Part shown: positions 40,194 to 48,894 of the stretch, piece by piece
Layout: every line of letters starts with the position of its first letter
Numbering within the stretch: the first letter of the stretch is position 1
Assembly (NCBI GenBank): GCA_051003795.1
Contig: JBPCKZ010000234.1
Location: forward strand, 21,099 to 85,098
Direction of reading: 5' to 3'
DNA from: JALYXS01 sp051003795
GTDB lineage: Bacteria > Acidobacteriota > Terriglobia > Bryobacterales > Bryobacteraceae
Length of the DNA stretch: 64,000 nucleotides
Made by a program: the position numbers and the translations under genes
Notes under the pieces: generated by a model
Databases searched by the model: none
What the model saw: the letters and a program-made list of their open reading frames with translations, nothing else
What the model was told of the DNA's origin: nothing

Positions 40194-41309
40194 CTAATTT
40201 TGCAGCCGCTTTTTTATTCGAAGAAAGGGCTTTTCCACGATCCAGTAAGAGGCGCTTGCAACAACAATCAAAACTGCAATGGATCCAGCGGATTGAACTA
40301 TGCGGGGCGCCATCTTGAGAGCCTTCTGAACGGGCTCCAGCAGCAATTGCTGGTATAGATAAAGGGAATAGGAAATCGACCCCAGGTATTTGACCGGGCC
40401 CCAGTCCAACCACCCAACAAAGGCGAGGGCGCGCAGGGAGATTAGTTGAGGGATTAGCAACGCGCAAAGGAGCGGGTTCGCAATAAATCCCCAAGTATCG
40501 CGATAGAGATCCGTCCATCGCAGTTCCGCCAGGACGGAAACAACCAATAGCGCCACGGTAACCGCCGTGACTATTGGCCGGCCACAGATTAGTAACCATC
40601 CGCGGTGGCCGCGCGAATAGAACAACAGCATCGCCAGCAGGCAACCGATGAGAAGATGGTCCATTCGTGTATCGAACGCTTCGTAAAAATACCCCTGCCA
40701 AACGTGAAACACGAATTTTAAGATGAAGCGGTAAATCCAAACGGCGGCGATGACAGATCCGGTAACGCGCATTAGCGTATTAGGCCGGTTGCGAAGCAAA
40801 TAGAATAAAGCCGGCCAACAGAGATAAAACTGCTCCTCGATCCCGAGCGACCAAGTGTGGCTGAATGCGGTCCCCGGGTCGCCATGGATGGCCTGATAGT
40901 AATTGGCGTAATACAGGAGCGCCGCGACCGTCTGCGGCCAATCGACATGCTTATGAAGGCCGATCAGCAGAGCGAGGGTAATCGCGGCATAAACATAGAA
41001 TGCGGGAAAGATGCGCAAAGTTCGCCGCGCGTAGAAGCGTCTCAGCGACACCGAACCCTTGCGGCTATTCTCTTTTAGCAGCAGCCACGTGATCAGAAAC
41101 CCGCTGATCACAAAAAATATCAACACTCCCGTGCCGCCGGGCATCCACTCGATCCCCAGGTGAAAAAATATTACGAGGAATACCGCGACCGCGCGCAGGC
41201 CCGAAATGATAGGGATTTGCGGTTCAGACAGACCCCGATTCAGTTCATCGTTACCGAGGGCTTGGCCACTCTGGCTTTGACGACGCGATTTAGTGGCGCC
41301 GCGAATCAT
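40194..41309 (-). CDS. membrane acyltransferase 3 family (OafA-like)
   Basis: A 371-residue integral membrane protein. GLRAVAVFLVIFFHLG gives the conserved Arg and His of acyltransferase 3, followed by GVLIFFVISGFLI, RRFYARRTLRIFPAFY and SHTWSLGIEEQFYLCWP. These enzymes O-acetylate surface sugars from cytosolic acyl-CoA. There are about ten helices and no attached SGNH domain. Its start overlaps by 4 bp the stop of the upstream 514-residue protein. Confidence 0.93.
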   Translation of the reverse strand: MIRGATKSRRQSQSGQALGNDELNRGLSEPQIPIISGLRAVAVFLVIFFHLGIEWMPGGTGVLIFFVISGFLITWLLLKENSRKGSVSLRRFYARRTLRIFPAFYVYAAITLALLIGLHKHVDWPQTVAALLYYANYYQAIHGDPGTAFSHTWSLGIEEQFYLCWPALFYLLRNRPNTLMRVTGSVIAAVWIYRFILKFVFHVWQGYFYEAFDTRMDHLLIGCLLAMLLFYSRGHRGWLLICGRPIVTAVTVALLVVSVLAELRWTDLYRDTWGFIANPLLCALLIPQLISLRALAFVGWLDWGPVKYLGSISYSLYLYQQLLLEPVQKALKMAPRIVQSAGSIAVLIVVASASYWIVEKPFLRIKKRLQN

Positions 41310-42850
41310 CCGGGAACTGTAGTATAGACCGGCGATGGCCGCTCAGCCCCGCGAAGGCGGAACATCACCTGCAGCTCCGAGCGCCAGTTCGCGCCTAACC
41401 CGATGCGTTCAACTTCAATCGAAGGGTGGAAATAGCGCAAGATCGATTCCGTGGTGGGATGGAACTCAAGAGCCGGGGCGATGAGGAGCAATCGGGGCGG
41501 TGTCTGGCGAATGGGGGCGCCGGGAAAATAACCATGAGCGGCAAACTCCTCGCGGTCCAAATGCGCTTTCACGCGCATCCAGTAATCGAGCGCTTGCATG
41601 GGCAGATGTAAGTCCGCCGTTGCCTTCAATTCGAGAACCGCAAGGCGGCCCGCGGTGTCGATCGAGAGCAGGTCGATGATGCCGCGCTCCCCTCCGGCGA
41701 ATGCGGGAACCTGGCCGTAGACGGGAACCGGAAGCAGGCTCGCATCCACCGTTTCGATCCCTTCGCGCACGCACGATTCGAGCCACGCTTCCGGATCCTG
41801 GCGATAGAGCGGATTCTCGCGATCCTCGGCGCCGGCCGAGCGCATGCGGGCGATTTCGCTCGCGAGAGACTCCGCTTCGCGCGGATCAAAATCGCTTGTG
41901 GGCGCCCGCGATTGTAGTCCCACGCTCGACCGATTCCCATGCATGCGCGCGAATTCGATTCCACGTATGCGAAGACTGAACGAACCATCCGTTTTTTCGA
42001 TCCGCTCGAAGCCGGGGATGGCGCGCAGGCCGCCGAGGGATGCATTCGCGCGATCCGAATTCGGCAGCGCGGGACGGCGGCAAGGCTCCAGCGCCGTTGC
42101 GACATTGCCGTAGTCTTTGGGATCGAGCCGCGCCGCGTAGTCCTGTTCGGAGTACGTGAAGATTTCAAAACGCCCGGCACGTTGATCGAGGAACGGCAAA
42201 CGCAGGCTCGTGGCGCGCTCCTGCCCGGCGGGCAGCAAGATCGCGAGTCCATCGACCGTCGTACGCCGCTGGCGCCGCCTCGCGTAATCGAGCCAGATCA
42301 GTCCAAAGCTGAGAATGCCGGACGTGTCGGCTACATCCGGTCCCGCGCCGATAGCCGCCAAGGCCGCCGAACCGCGCCGCAACAACGCGCGCGCATAAAC
42401 GGGCGAGAGGCTGTGCTGCAAATTCGCGTCGGTGCTGATTCCGGAGATGGTCCAATCGGGAAATTGGCGCGACAGAAAGAGCCGGAAGCGCTCGCGGAAA
42501 ACGAGGCGCGATCCGGTGCGCTCCCATTCCTTCGTGCTCGGCTGGGCGAGGTCGATCAGAAAAATCTCGCCCTCCTTTCGCGCGAATTTCTCGACGGTTA
42601 GCGACAGTTTCCCCCGCGAATCCTCGACGATCCCGAGCACCCGGCGAACCAGGTTCCGATGCTCGTCCCAAGCTTGCAGCATGAGGCGCGAATTGCGGAA
42701 TTCCAGGCTGAAATTGTCGTTGACGAGCGCAATCATCGGCTCGCCGGGTTCGAGAAGCGCGGGTCTTTTGGAGGCTTTGAGGAAACGCTCAATGGCCGCC
42801 TGAGCATCGAAAGCGTTGCAGCCGGATGCCCGCGAGGCAGCGGGGATCAT
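41306..42850 (-). CDS. uncharacterised protein with a C-terminal PD-(D/E)xK nuclease-like domain
   Basis: A 514-residue protein. Residues about 1-330 are not recognised. The C-terminal region has GGERGIIDLLSIDTAGRLAVLELKATADLHLPMQALDYW, split here as an Asp in GIIDLLSID, then VLELKA, and a downstream Gln/Asp pair. This is the D...ExK order of PD-(D/E)xK proteins, close in feel to NucS-type endonuclease domains. A nuclease role is inferred from the motif only. ATG 42850 is preferred over GTG 42862 because GAGG stands 6 bases upstream. It leads a possible operon with acyltransferase, flippase and methyltransferase genes. Confidence 0.6.
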   Translation of the reverse strand: MIPAASRASGCNAFDAQAAIERFLKASKRPALLEPGEPMIALVNDNFSLEFRNSRLMLQAWDEHRNLVRRVLGIVEDSRGKLSLTVEKFARKEGEIFLIDLAQPSTKEWERTGSRLVFRERFRLFLSRQFPDWTISGISTDANLQHSLSPVYARALLRRGSAALAAIGAGPDVADTSGILSFGLIWLDYARRRQRRTTVDGLAILLPAGQERATSLRLPFLDQRAGRFEIFTYSEQDYAARLDPKDYGNVATALEPCRRPALPNSDRANASLGGLRAIPGFERIEKTDGSFSLRIRGIEFARMHGNRSSVGLQSRAPTSDFDPREAESLASEIARMRSAGAEDRENPLYRQDPEAWLESCVREGIETVDASLLPVPVYGQVPAFAGGERGIIDLLSIDTAGRLAVLELKATADLHLPMQALDYWMRVKAHLDREEFAAHGYFPGAPIRQTPPRLLLIAPALEFHPTTESILRYFHPSIEVERIGLGANWRSELQVMFRLRGAERPSPVYTTVPG

Positions 42851-42888
42851 GAACAGCCTCACTGTAGCACGGACGCGATCCGTGATTT

Positions 42889-42906
42889 GGTAGTGTCCTA
42901 ATCGTG
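42889..42906 (+). repeat. left 18-bp terminal inverted repeat
   Basis: GGTAGTGTCCTAATCGTG; exact reverse complement of 44270-44287. Its last three bases form the GTG that opens the transposase remnant. Confidence 0.9.
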
Positions 42907-43092
42907 ACGCGCCGCTTCACGCGTCTAACGAACGGATTTAGCAAAAAGTGGGAAAACCATTGGGCAGCCGTGACGCTTTGGTACACATACTACAATTTTT
43001 GCCGGGTTCACAAGTCCCTTCGGGTGACGCCTGCGATGGAAGCAGGGGTTGCGGATCGAGTCTGGGGAATCGCAGACCTGTTAACTTTTTAA
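42904..43092 (+). pseudogene. IS1-like transposase, C-terminal remnant
   Basis: Sixty-two codons matching the end of IS1-family transposases: RRFTRLTNGFSKKWENH, LWYTYYNFCRVHKSLRVTP, AMEAGVADRVW. The catalytic DDE residues are absent except for the conserved tail. The coding start coincides with the left terminal repeat, so the front of the gene was lost by a deletion ending at the repeat. Confidence 0.85.
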
Positions 43093-44040
43093 ATATCGTG
43101 GAGAAGCTTACAGATTTACTGCCCAAAATTGATGCTGCCAATAATCTTGGCTGTTCTGTGTTGTTAAAAATGAAAATGCAGTTGATGAACATGACATCCT
43201 CAATCAGCAAGGGGCCGCCCTTATAATGAACTTCGACTTTATGGAAAATAGTGTGAGCTATATCCATTCCCTCAATATCGACTGCCCCCCCAGATAAGAT
43301 GAGCGTCGATGGGCCGACCTTGATTCCTACATTGGTTGGCTGGCCGATACGCTGAAACCGCGCGACTCGGTCCGTAGGCACACCGACCGGAACCATAGAA
43401 AAATGCGGTATGTCCTTTCCTGGCACGTCCGCAATGGCAAAATGTGACTCTTCCGGCAGTAGCCCACTAGAAGGGAATAGAAACCCAATCTGATTAATTT
43501 CGCTTTTGTAGTTTATTAGTACTTCAGCCGTTTTCCATGCTCCTGGATCTTTCGCTGATGCTAAAATAAAGGATTTTCCACTATCGGAAAGTACTTGATC
43601 CGGGATTCGAACCCCTGCTTTTTTCACCTCCGCAATCAACCGAATAGCCGCTTTTTGGTTGTCGGGTAAAGACGGATTTTCAGAAACTCTTTTAGCTGGT
43701 CCGGAGCAATGATTGAAATCACTTGGGCAAGTTGGGTTTTCATTCCAGTCATGGCGATACCAAGCCATCCCTGATAAACCAGAAAGCCTGTTAAAGCCGT
43801 AACTGTAAGCGCTCGCATGAACCAGTGTGGTTTGTGATCGCGATGCTCTTCGAGCGCAGAAATTCGCTCACTAAGGCGATCCGGAATCTGCCCTTCGATC
43901 CGGATGATGCGTTCGTTATCAGCCCTATCTTGAAGTTTTCCAATCCGCTGTTCGATAGACTCTATTCTTCGCTCAAGGCCATCGAAACGGGCATCTTTCA
44001 CTTCAAGGAAGTATACTACTTCATCATCGACAACACCCAT
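42938..44040 (-). pseudogene. cargo gene: coiled-coil membrane protein, apparently frameshifted
   Basis: ATG 44040 opens a 134-residue frame with a coiled coil (DGLERRIESIEQRIGKLQDR) and one membrane helix (ALTVTALTGFLVYQGWLGIAM), ending at 43636. A second frame continues to 42938. Its family-like part seems to begin near SLPDNQKAAIRLIAEVKKAG, just where the first frame turns into Lys/Thr-rich residues, so one gene with a frameshift near 43680 is likely. The last part of the second frame (below about 43092) is only the complement of the transposase remnant. The 3' end was therefore probably replaced when the element formed. The product is not recognised. Two overlapping genes remain an alternative. 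Confidence 0.45.
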
Positions 44041-44269
44041 AAAGACTCTCCAGTCTAGAAATCGTCAATTCAAAGAAAACTGCACCAGAAAAAAACCGTG
44101 GTCGTTAACGCTTCCCGCAATTCTCAAAAACCTACCCCAAAAAGCTATTTGCTTTGATCTATGACTAACCCAACACAATGCCTTGCTTTTATCTCTTGTG
44201 GCACAAATCCATGAAACCAAAGCGAAATAAGCATCATGTAAGTGGTTATTCCGATAAAATCCACCAACG

Positions 44270-44287
44270 CACGATTAGGACACTACC
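44270..44287 (-). repeat. right 18-bp terminal inverted repeat
   Basis: CACGATTAGGACACTACC, exact reverse complement of 42889-42906. Confidence 0.9.
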
Positions 44288-44294
44288 CGTGAAT

Positions 44295-47081
44295 TCACTG
44301 TTCGGCCGCAATTGCCGTCGTCGTGAAAAGCTGGGACAGCGGCATGGGCCTCTCGTCGAAATGGGCCAGTTCTTCAATCGTATGATGGCCCAGGCGGCGA
44401 TAACTCTCGAACTGCGATTCGTCGTAGGATTGATCCGTTAAGGTCGGCTGGTGCGGAAAACTCGGGTCCGTGGAGGCATAATGCAGGACATCGCGAGGCT
44501 CATTGCCGTTCAGCGTCGGCTTGATGTAAAGGATGCGGCCGTCGGGAGCGTTGGGATCCACGCAGGAATAACAAATCCGGCCGGTAGCGTAGTGGCTCCC
44601 CTTGGTATTGGATGTTTTCTGTTCCGCCCACGAACTGATTTCGATCGATGGAAATTCGATGGAGACGCCGAGGTCGATTCGAATCTTGCGAACGGCGTTG
44701 CCGAGATCCTCGAATTTGTAACCCGGATCGCAACCGCTATCCACGACGACTATATAGTGGCAGCGGCGCAGAACCATTTCATAGAGCGCTAGGTTTTCGA
44801 AGTGGCCGCCATCGGAAAGATTCACGTAAGAGCTTTCATCGTTGGTCAGGCCCAGCAGTTCCGATACCAGGGGCTTGAGCGCGAATCGGGGGCCGCGTTC
44901 ATACCATGTTCGCTTCCCGGCGTCGGCGGGGTTGCCCAGCCACCAGCCCAGCCGCGCGTTGAACATAGTCATCAGGAACGTAAGCAGCGGGGACGATTGA
45001 TAGCCCATGTTAGGGCTGGCGGCGGCGCCGGAGATCGCGGCGGCCGTTCCGAGCGAGATATTGCGTGCAAGCTCGGTAACTTTACCCGTCTGCTTCAGCG
45101 CCCGATCGGAAGGGCGGTAGCCGATCCGGTAGCTGCCCCAATGCAGGGGCGAAACGGTAAACGATTCGGCCTTGCGCTGCTGCCATGCGAGGTTCGTCCC
45201 TTTCACGAGATTCAACGCAATGTTCAGGATGTGAAACGGCTGTTGCTTGAGCTGGTACATCTGCACGTTGTCGTCGGGATCCTGCCCCGTGAAGAGGTTG
45301 GGATGGCGCTCGGTGGACTCGCGCGACGCACCGATATACGCGCGGATCAGCCGGTCGCGATACATGGCGTGCAAGGAAAAGATGTTGACGTTGACGTAAC
45401 GCGACGCGATAGCCGAAAGCGCGGCGAAGAGCGCGAGCAAAACCATGAGCTGAAACCACGGGGCGCGCTCGATCTGCCATTCCGGATACATGCCCCAGAC
45501 TTGGCCCGAGAGGAATTCGATGCGGAGCCACTCGGCTCCCGTCGCTATCGCCGCGAGGAACAGGACCGTGAAGATCGGAGTCGCAATTTTGATCAACCAT
45601 TCCTTCGGCGGAGAAGAAAGCTCGTCCCCGCTCTGCCTTCTTCCCGATGAGGTGTTCGCGCTCTTGCCGAGCAAAATGGCAATGGTTCCGGTGATTCCGC
45701 CGAGCGCCGTAATCGCTTTTTGAACGAAGGCCGGAGCTTCCATCAAGGCGATCGGGCCATAAATGCCGATGAAAGCGGCACCGAGCCAGACCACTCCCGA
45801 GATCATTACCCACGCGCCCGACCGCGCCCACCACTCGCGATCTTCATCTTCGGTGTACTTGCTGACGAGACCGACAAAAAGCGAGCCGAGCAGGCCGACA
45901 ATCGCCAGAACCAGCGGAAACGCGAACGTGATATATAGCGAAGGGCCGCTCAAAACGCCCGGAAGAGACTTGACGAAAACGCCATATGCCAGCGCCCCGG
46001 CAAGGATGCCCGTAACCGCCGCCCCAAATAGGGAAGCCGCGGTGGCGCGGCCGGAAACCAGCCAACCCGCCACATGGGTGAGCGCGCCAAACACGATGAA
46101 ATGCCAGATATGCGGAGTTTGGCCGGGGACCTGTTGCAACCAAGCCAATCCCGTGGTGAAGAGCGCCGCGGCCGTCAAAAGCGGAGCGAGGGACTGGATC
46201 AAGAACCGCTTCTGATCGCTTTTTCGATCGCCGAACGCCGGGAGTTCCAGCGGCAGGTACCGGAAGGCATAGACGAACGCGGCGCCCGCGAGTACGATCA
46301 CGGCCATGCCGAGCCACTTGTGCCATTCGAGAGGCATGGGAGCGACAATAACGCTCAGAAAAAGCCGCGGCAGAAGCAATACGAATGCGATCGCCGGGAT
46401 CAGAATCAGCCAGTTCAGAAAGATGTTCCGAACCACCGTGGAGGCGAGAGTCCAAGTATCGGCCGAGAGCAGCCCCACTTGGGGATCGAGATAATTACTG
46501 TACGCGCGAAGGTGGCGTATGGGAGCGGGCTCGGGATCGATGGTTTCCACGGGTTCGGCGGCTAGAATCTTCGAGACAGTCGAAATGCCTCCGGCCCGTT
46601 GCACCCAAGCGGAGAGCCAGCCGCCGATGTAACCGCCGCCTGAAACGGTCGAAAGATAATCGAATTGATCGAGAACCTGCAAACGAGCTAGGCCTTGTAA
46701 AACACCGAGGCCGAATGTCGCGCTGCGGATTCCGCCGCCGGAGATGCAAAGCGCTGAACGCCCGGCGGCGTGCAGGATGGCATTCAGCGGATCCAGGCAG
46801 CGAATTTCGGCATCTTCTTTACGCTGGAACGCCGCCATGCAAACGGCATGCCCGGCCGGCGTGTCACAGTCCTTCCGGGCCTCTTCGTACTCTGCCGCCG
46901 CGGCCCGCGCCTCGACGGCATTGGCGAGATACTGGCGGTGCGGTTGGTCGTCCACGTCGGGCCAGTGGCCCATTGAGCGGCACTCGTCTTCGAGTACTTG
47001 GTACAGCGGAATCGGCTTGTCCGCGATCAGTTGTTCTTCCGAGAGCTCCGCGGCGCCGAAGGCCGGTTTCTTCTGGGTCAT
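44295..47081 (-). CDS. membrane-anchored patatin-like phospholipase
   Basis: A 928-residue patatin-domain protein. The oxyanion loop is ALCISGGGIRSATFG, the nucleophile Ser sits in LSTVSGGGYIGGW, and the dyad Asp is in LSDGGHFENLALYE near the C-terminus. Between them lie about eight hydrophobic helices (about residues 215-600), so the catalytic dyad is split around a large membrane domain. It should hydrolyse acyl ester bonds of membrane lipids. This architecture is known for bacterial patatins but the substrate is unclear. The gene diverges from a PpiC isomerase over 30 bp. Its stop codon abuts the target duplication of the transposable element. Confidence 0.88.
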   Translation of the reverse strand: MTQKKPAFGAAELSEEQLIADKPIPLYQVLEDECRSMGHWPDVDDQPHRQYLANAVEARAAAAEYEEARKDCDTPAGHAVCMAAFQRKEDAEIRCLDPLNAILHAAGRSALCISGGGIRSATFGLGVLQGLARLQVLDQFDYLSTVSGGGYIGGWLSAWVQRAGGISTVSKILAAEPVETIDPEPAPIRHLRAYSNYLDPQVGLLSADTWTLASTVVRNIFLNWLILIPAIAFVLLLPRLFLSVIVAPMPLEWHKWLGMAVIVLAGAAFVYAFRYLPLELPAFGDRKSDQKRFLIQSLAPLLTAAALFTTGLAWLQQVPGQTPHIWHFIVFGALTHVAGWLVSGRATAASLFGAAVTGILAGALAYGVFVKSLPGVLSGPSLYITFAFPLVLAIVGLLGSLFVGLVSKYTEDEDREWWARSGAWVMISGVVWLGAAFIGIYGPIALMEAPAFVQKAITALGGITGTIAILLGKSANTSSGRRQSGDELSSPPKEWLIKIATPIFTVLFLAAIATGAEWLRIEFLSGQVWGMYPEWQIERAPWFQLMVLLALFAALSAIASRYVNVNIFSLHAMYRDRLIRAYIGASRESTERHPNLFTGQDPDDNVQMYQLKQQPFHILNIALNLVKGTNLAWQQRKAESFTVSPLHWGSYRIGYRPSDRALKQTGKVTELARNISLGTAAAISGAAASPNMGYQSSPLLTFLMTMFNARLGWWLGNPADAGKRTWYERGPRFALKPLVSELLGLTNDESSYVNLSDGGHFENLALYEMVLRRCHYIVVVDSGCDPGYKFEDLGNAVRKIRIDLGVSIEFPSIEISSWAEQKTSNTKGSHYATGRICYSCVDPNAPDGRILYIKPTLNGNEPRDVLHYASTDPSFPHQPTLTDQSYDESQFESYRRLGHHTIEELAHFDERPMPLSQLFTTTAIAAEQ

Positions 47082-47111
47082 CGAAGATTGGGAAATTATA
47101 CTAGCAAATAG

Positions 47112-47888
47112 ATGCCGCTTGTAATTAACGGGGAAACGGTGGACGATTCCGCGATCCGCGAGGAGGCGGCGGCATTGCGCCCGCGCTATGAGGAACTGGT
47201 CGAAGGCCAGGATCCGGTCGCCAAGGAGATGCAGTTGCGCGAGTGGTCGCGCGAGAACGTGATCGAGCGCGTCTTATTGCGGCAGGAAGCATTTCGCGAC
47301 GCGGCGGCCGCGCCGGATGGCATGGCGCCGGAAGCCGAGTCGCAATACCGGTTGCAGACGCTCATCGGAAGAATTACCGGCAAAGTGGCGCCCCCGAAGC
47401 AGAAAGAAGTCGCGGACTTTTACCGGAAAAACAAAGACCGGTTTTGGGCGCCTGAGATGGTGAAGGCAAGCCACATCGTGAAAAATATCGATGAAAACAA
47501 GACCGAAGACTCGGCGCGGGAAGCCATCGAAAAGACCTGGAATGAATTGGAAGCCGGAGCGGATTTCGGGGAACTGGCGGACCGCGATTCGGACTGCGCC
47601 GGTTCGGGCGGCGATCTGGGGTGGATTGAGCCCGGTCAAATGGTCGAAGAATTCGAACGGGTCGCATTCGGTTTGCGCGTTGGAGAGACGAGCCCGGTCT
47701 TTCGAACCGTCTTCGGATTTCACATCGCGAAGGTGCGTGGCCGGCGTGCGGCGGGCGTTCGCGGCCTCGGGGATGTCCGGGGCGAAATTGAAGCGGCGCT
47801 TCTCCGCGAGAGGCAGGAACGCGCGATGGAAGAATACGTGGACGGACTAAAGGCCAAGGCAGTCATTCAGAATGTCCGGGCCAAGTAG
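47112..47888 (+). CDS. PpiC-type peptidyl-prolyl isomerase
   Basis: A 258-residue parvulin. The rotamase domain (about 115-215) shows ASHIVKNIDENKT, FGELADRDSDC, GSGGDLGWIEPGQMVEEFERVAF and VFGFHIAKV. An N-terminal helical SurA-like part precedes it. There is no signal peptide, so it is probably cytoplasmic. The 3' end overlaps the formylglycine-generating enzyme gene by 17 bp, implying joint translation and possibly a folding role for that enzyme or its targets. Confidence 0.9.
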   Translation: MPLVINGETVDDSAIREEAAALRPRYEELVEGQDPVAKEMQLREWSRENVIERVLLRQEAFRDAAAAPDGMAPEAESQYRLQTLIGRITGKVAPPKQKEVADFYRKNKDRFWAPEMVKASHIVKNIDENKTEDSAREAIEKTWNELEAGADFGELADRDSDCAGSGGDLGWIEPGQMVEEFERVAFGLRVGETSPVFRTVFGFHIAKVRGRRAAGVRGLGDVRGEIEAALLRERQERAMEEYVDGLKAKAVIQNVRAK

Positions 47889-48843
47889 ACCCGATCCGTG
47901 CTGCGTGCCGAGCAAGCAGCGCGCGGCGCAGCTTCTGACTTCCCGAAAAGCCGCCCAGGAACGACCGCGCGCCGCTACCGGCTCGACGGTCGATATGATC
48001 CGGCTGGATGGAGGGCCCTTTCTAATGGGGACGGAATCCGATGAGGGATTTCCGGCGGATGGGGAGGGGCCGGTGCGCCAGGTGACTCTCGATCCGTTCC
48101 ATATGGACACGTATCCGGTTACGAACGGGAAGTTTGGCGAGTTTGCGCGCGCGACCGGATATCGAACCGAGGCGGAGCGGTTTGGCTGGTCGTTCGTTTT
48201 CTTCAAGCATATTGCGTCCGACGATTATCGGCGGCTGGTGGATGATAGGGTGCGCGGGGTCGAGTGGTGGTGCAAAGTGAACGGGAGCGATTGGCGGCGC
48301 CCGGAGGGGCCGGATTCGAACATCGAGACTCGCGCGGAATATCCGGTAGTGCATGTTTCGTGGCGCGACGCGGCGGAATACTGCAAGTGGGCGGGAAAGC
48401 GATTGCCGACGGAGGCCGAATGGGAATACGCCGCGCGGGGCGGGTTGGAACAGAAGACGTATCCGTGGGGCGATGAACTAACGCCGGGCGGCCGGCATTT
48501 GTGCAACATCTGGCAAGGGGAATTTCCAAACGTCGATACGGCCGAGGACGGATATTCCGCGCCGGCTCCCGTGAATGCCTTTCCGTCGAACGGGTATGGG
48601 TTCCATACGATCACGGGCAACGCGTGGGAATGGTGCCACGACTGGTTCGATCCTCGTTGGCATCGGACGGCTACCAGGTTGAACCCGGTGGGGCCGCTGG
48701 ATGGAGTGGGAAAAGTGATTAAGGGCGGATCGTACTTGTGCCACCGGTCTTATTGCAATCGGTACCGCGTGGCCGCGAGGACATCGAACACTCCGGACAG
48801 CTCTACTACCAATATCGGTTTCCGGTGCGTGCGGGACGTTTAA
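47872..48843 (+). CDS. formylglycine-generating enzyme (sulfatase-activating)
   Basis: A 323-residue FGE-sulfatase-fold protein. The end GGSYLCHRSYCNRYRVAAR has the two copper-binding Cys (290 and 295) of true FGEs. It is followed by NTPDSSTTNIGFRCV, which makes it more convincing than the many paralogues that lack them. Other family marks are FLMGTESDEGFPADGEGP, VHVSWRDAAEYCKWAGKRLPTEAEWEYAARGG and GNAWEWCHDWF. It oxidises a Cys in sulfatases to formylglycine. No sulfatase gene is in the window, so its clients are elsewhere. Start ATG 47872 lies inside the PpiC gene. Confidence 0.92.
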   Translation: MSGPSRPDPCCVPSKQRAAQLLTSRKAAQERPRAATGSTVDMIRLDGGPFLMGTESDEGFPADGEGPVRQVTLDPFHMDTYPVTNGKFGEFARATGYRTEAERFGWSFVFFKHIASDDYRRLVDDRVRGVEWWCKVNGSDWRRPEGPDSNIETRAEYPVVHVSWRDAAEYCKWAGKRLPTEAEWEYAARGGLEQKTYPWGDELTPGGRHLCNIWQGEFPNVDTAEDGYSAPAPVNAFPSNGYGFHTITGNAWEWCHDWFDPRWHRTATRLNPVGPLDGVGKVIKGGSYLCHRSYCNRYRVAARTSNTPDSSTTNIGFRCVRDV

Positions 48844-48894
48844 CACGGACGTCACTACGGAGACGCTGTCGGGAAGAGGCTCGAACACCGCGCC

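Larger units (their letters stand above)
42881..44295. mobile_element. small transposable element with IS1-like remnant and AT-rich cargo
   Basis: The element proper is 42889-44287 (1399 bp). Its ends are perfect 18-bp inverted repeats, GGTAGTGTCCTAATCGTG. They are flanked by CGTGATTT (42881-42888) and CGTGAATT (44288-44295), an 8-bp target duplication with one mismatch. Inside are the last 62 codons of an IS1-like transposase, starting within the left repeat, and a minus-strand cargo gene in visibly AT-richer DNA. No intact transposase remains, so movement would need one in trans. The insertion lies between two genes and spares both; the right target copy touches the stop codon of the patatin gene. 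Confidence 0.85.
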
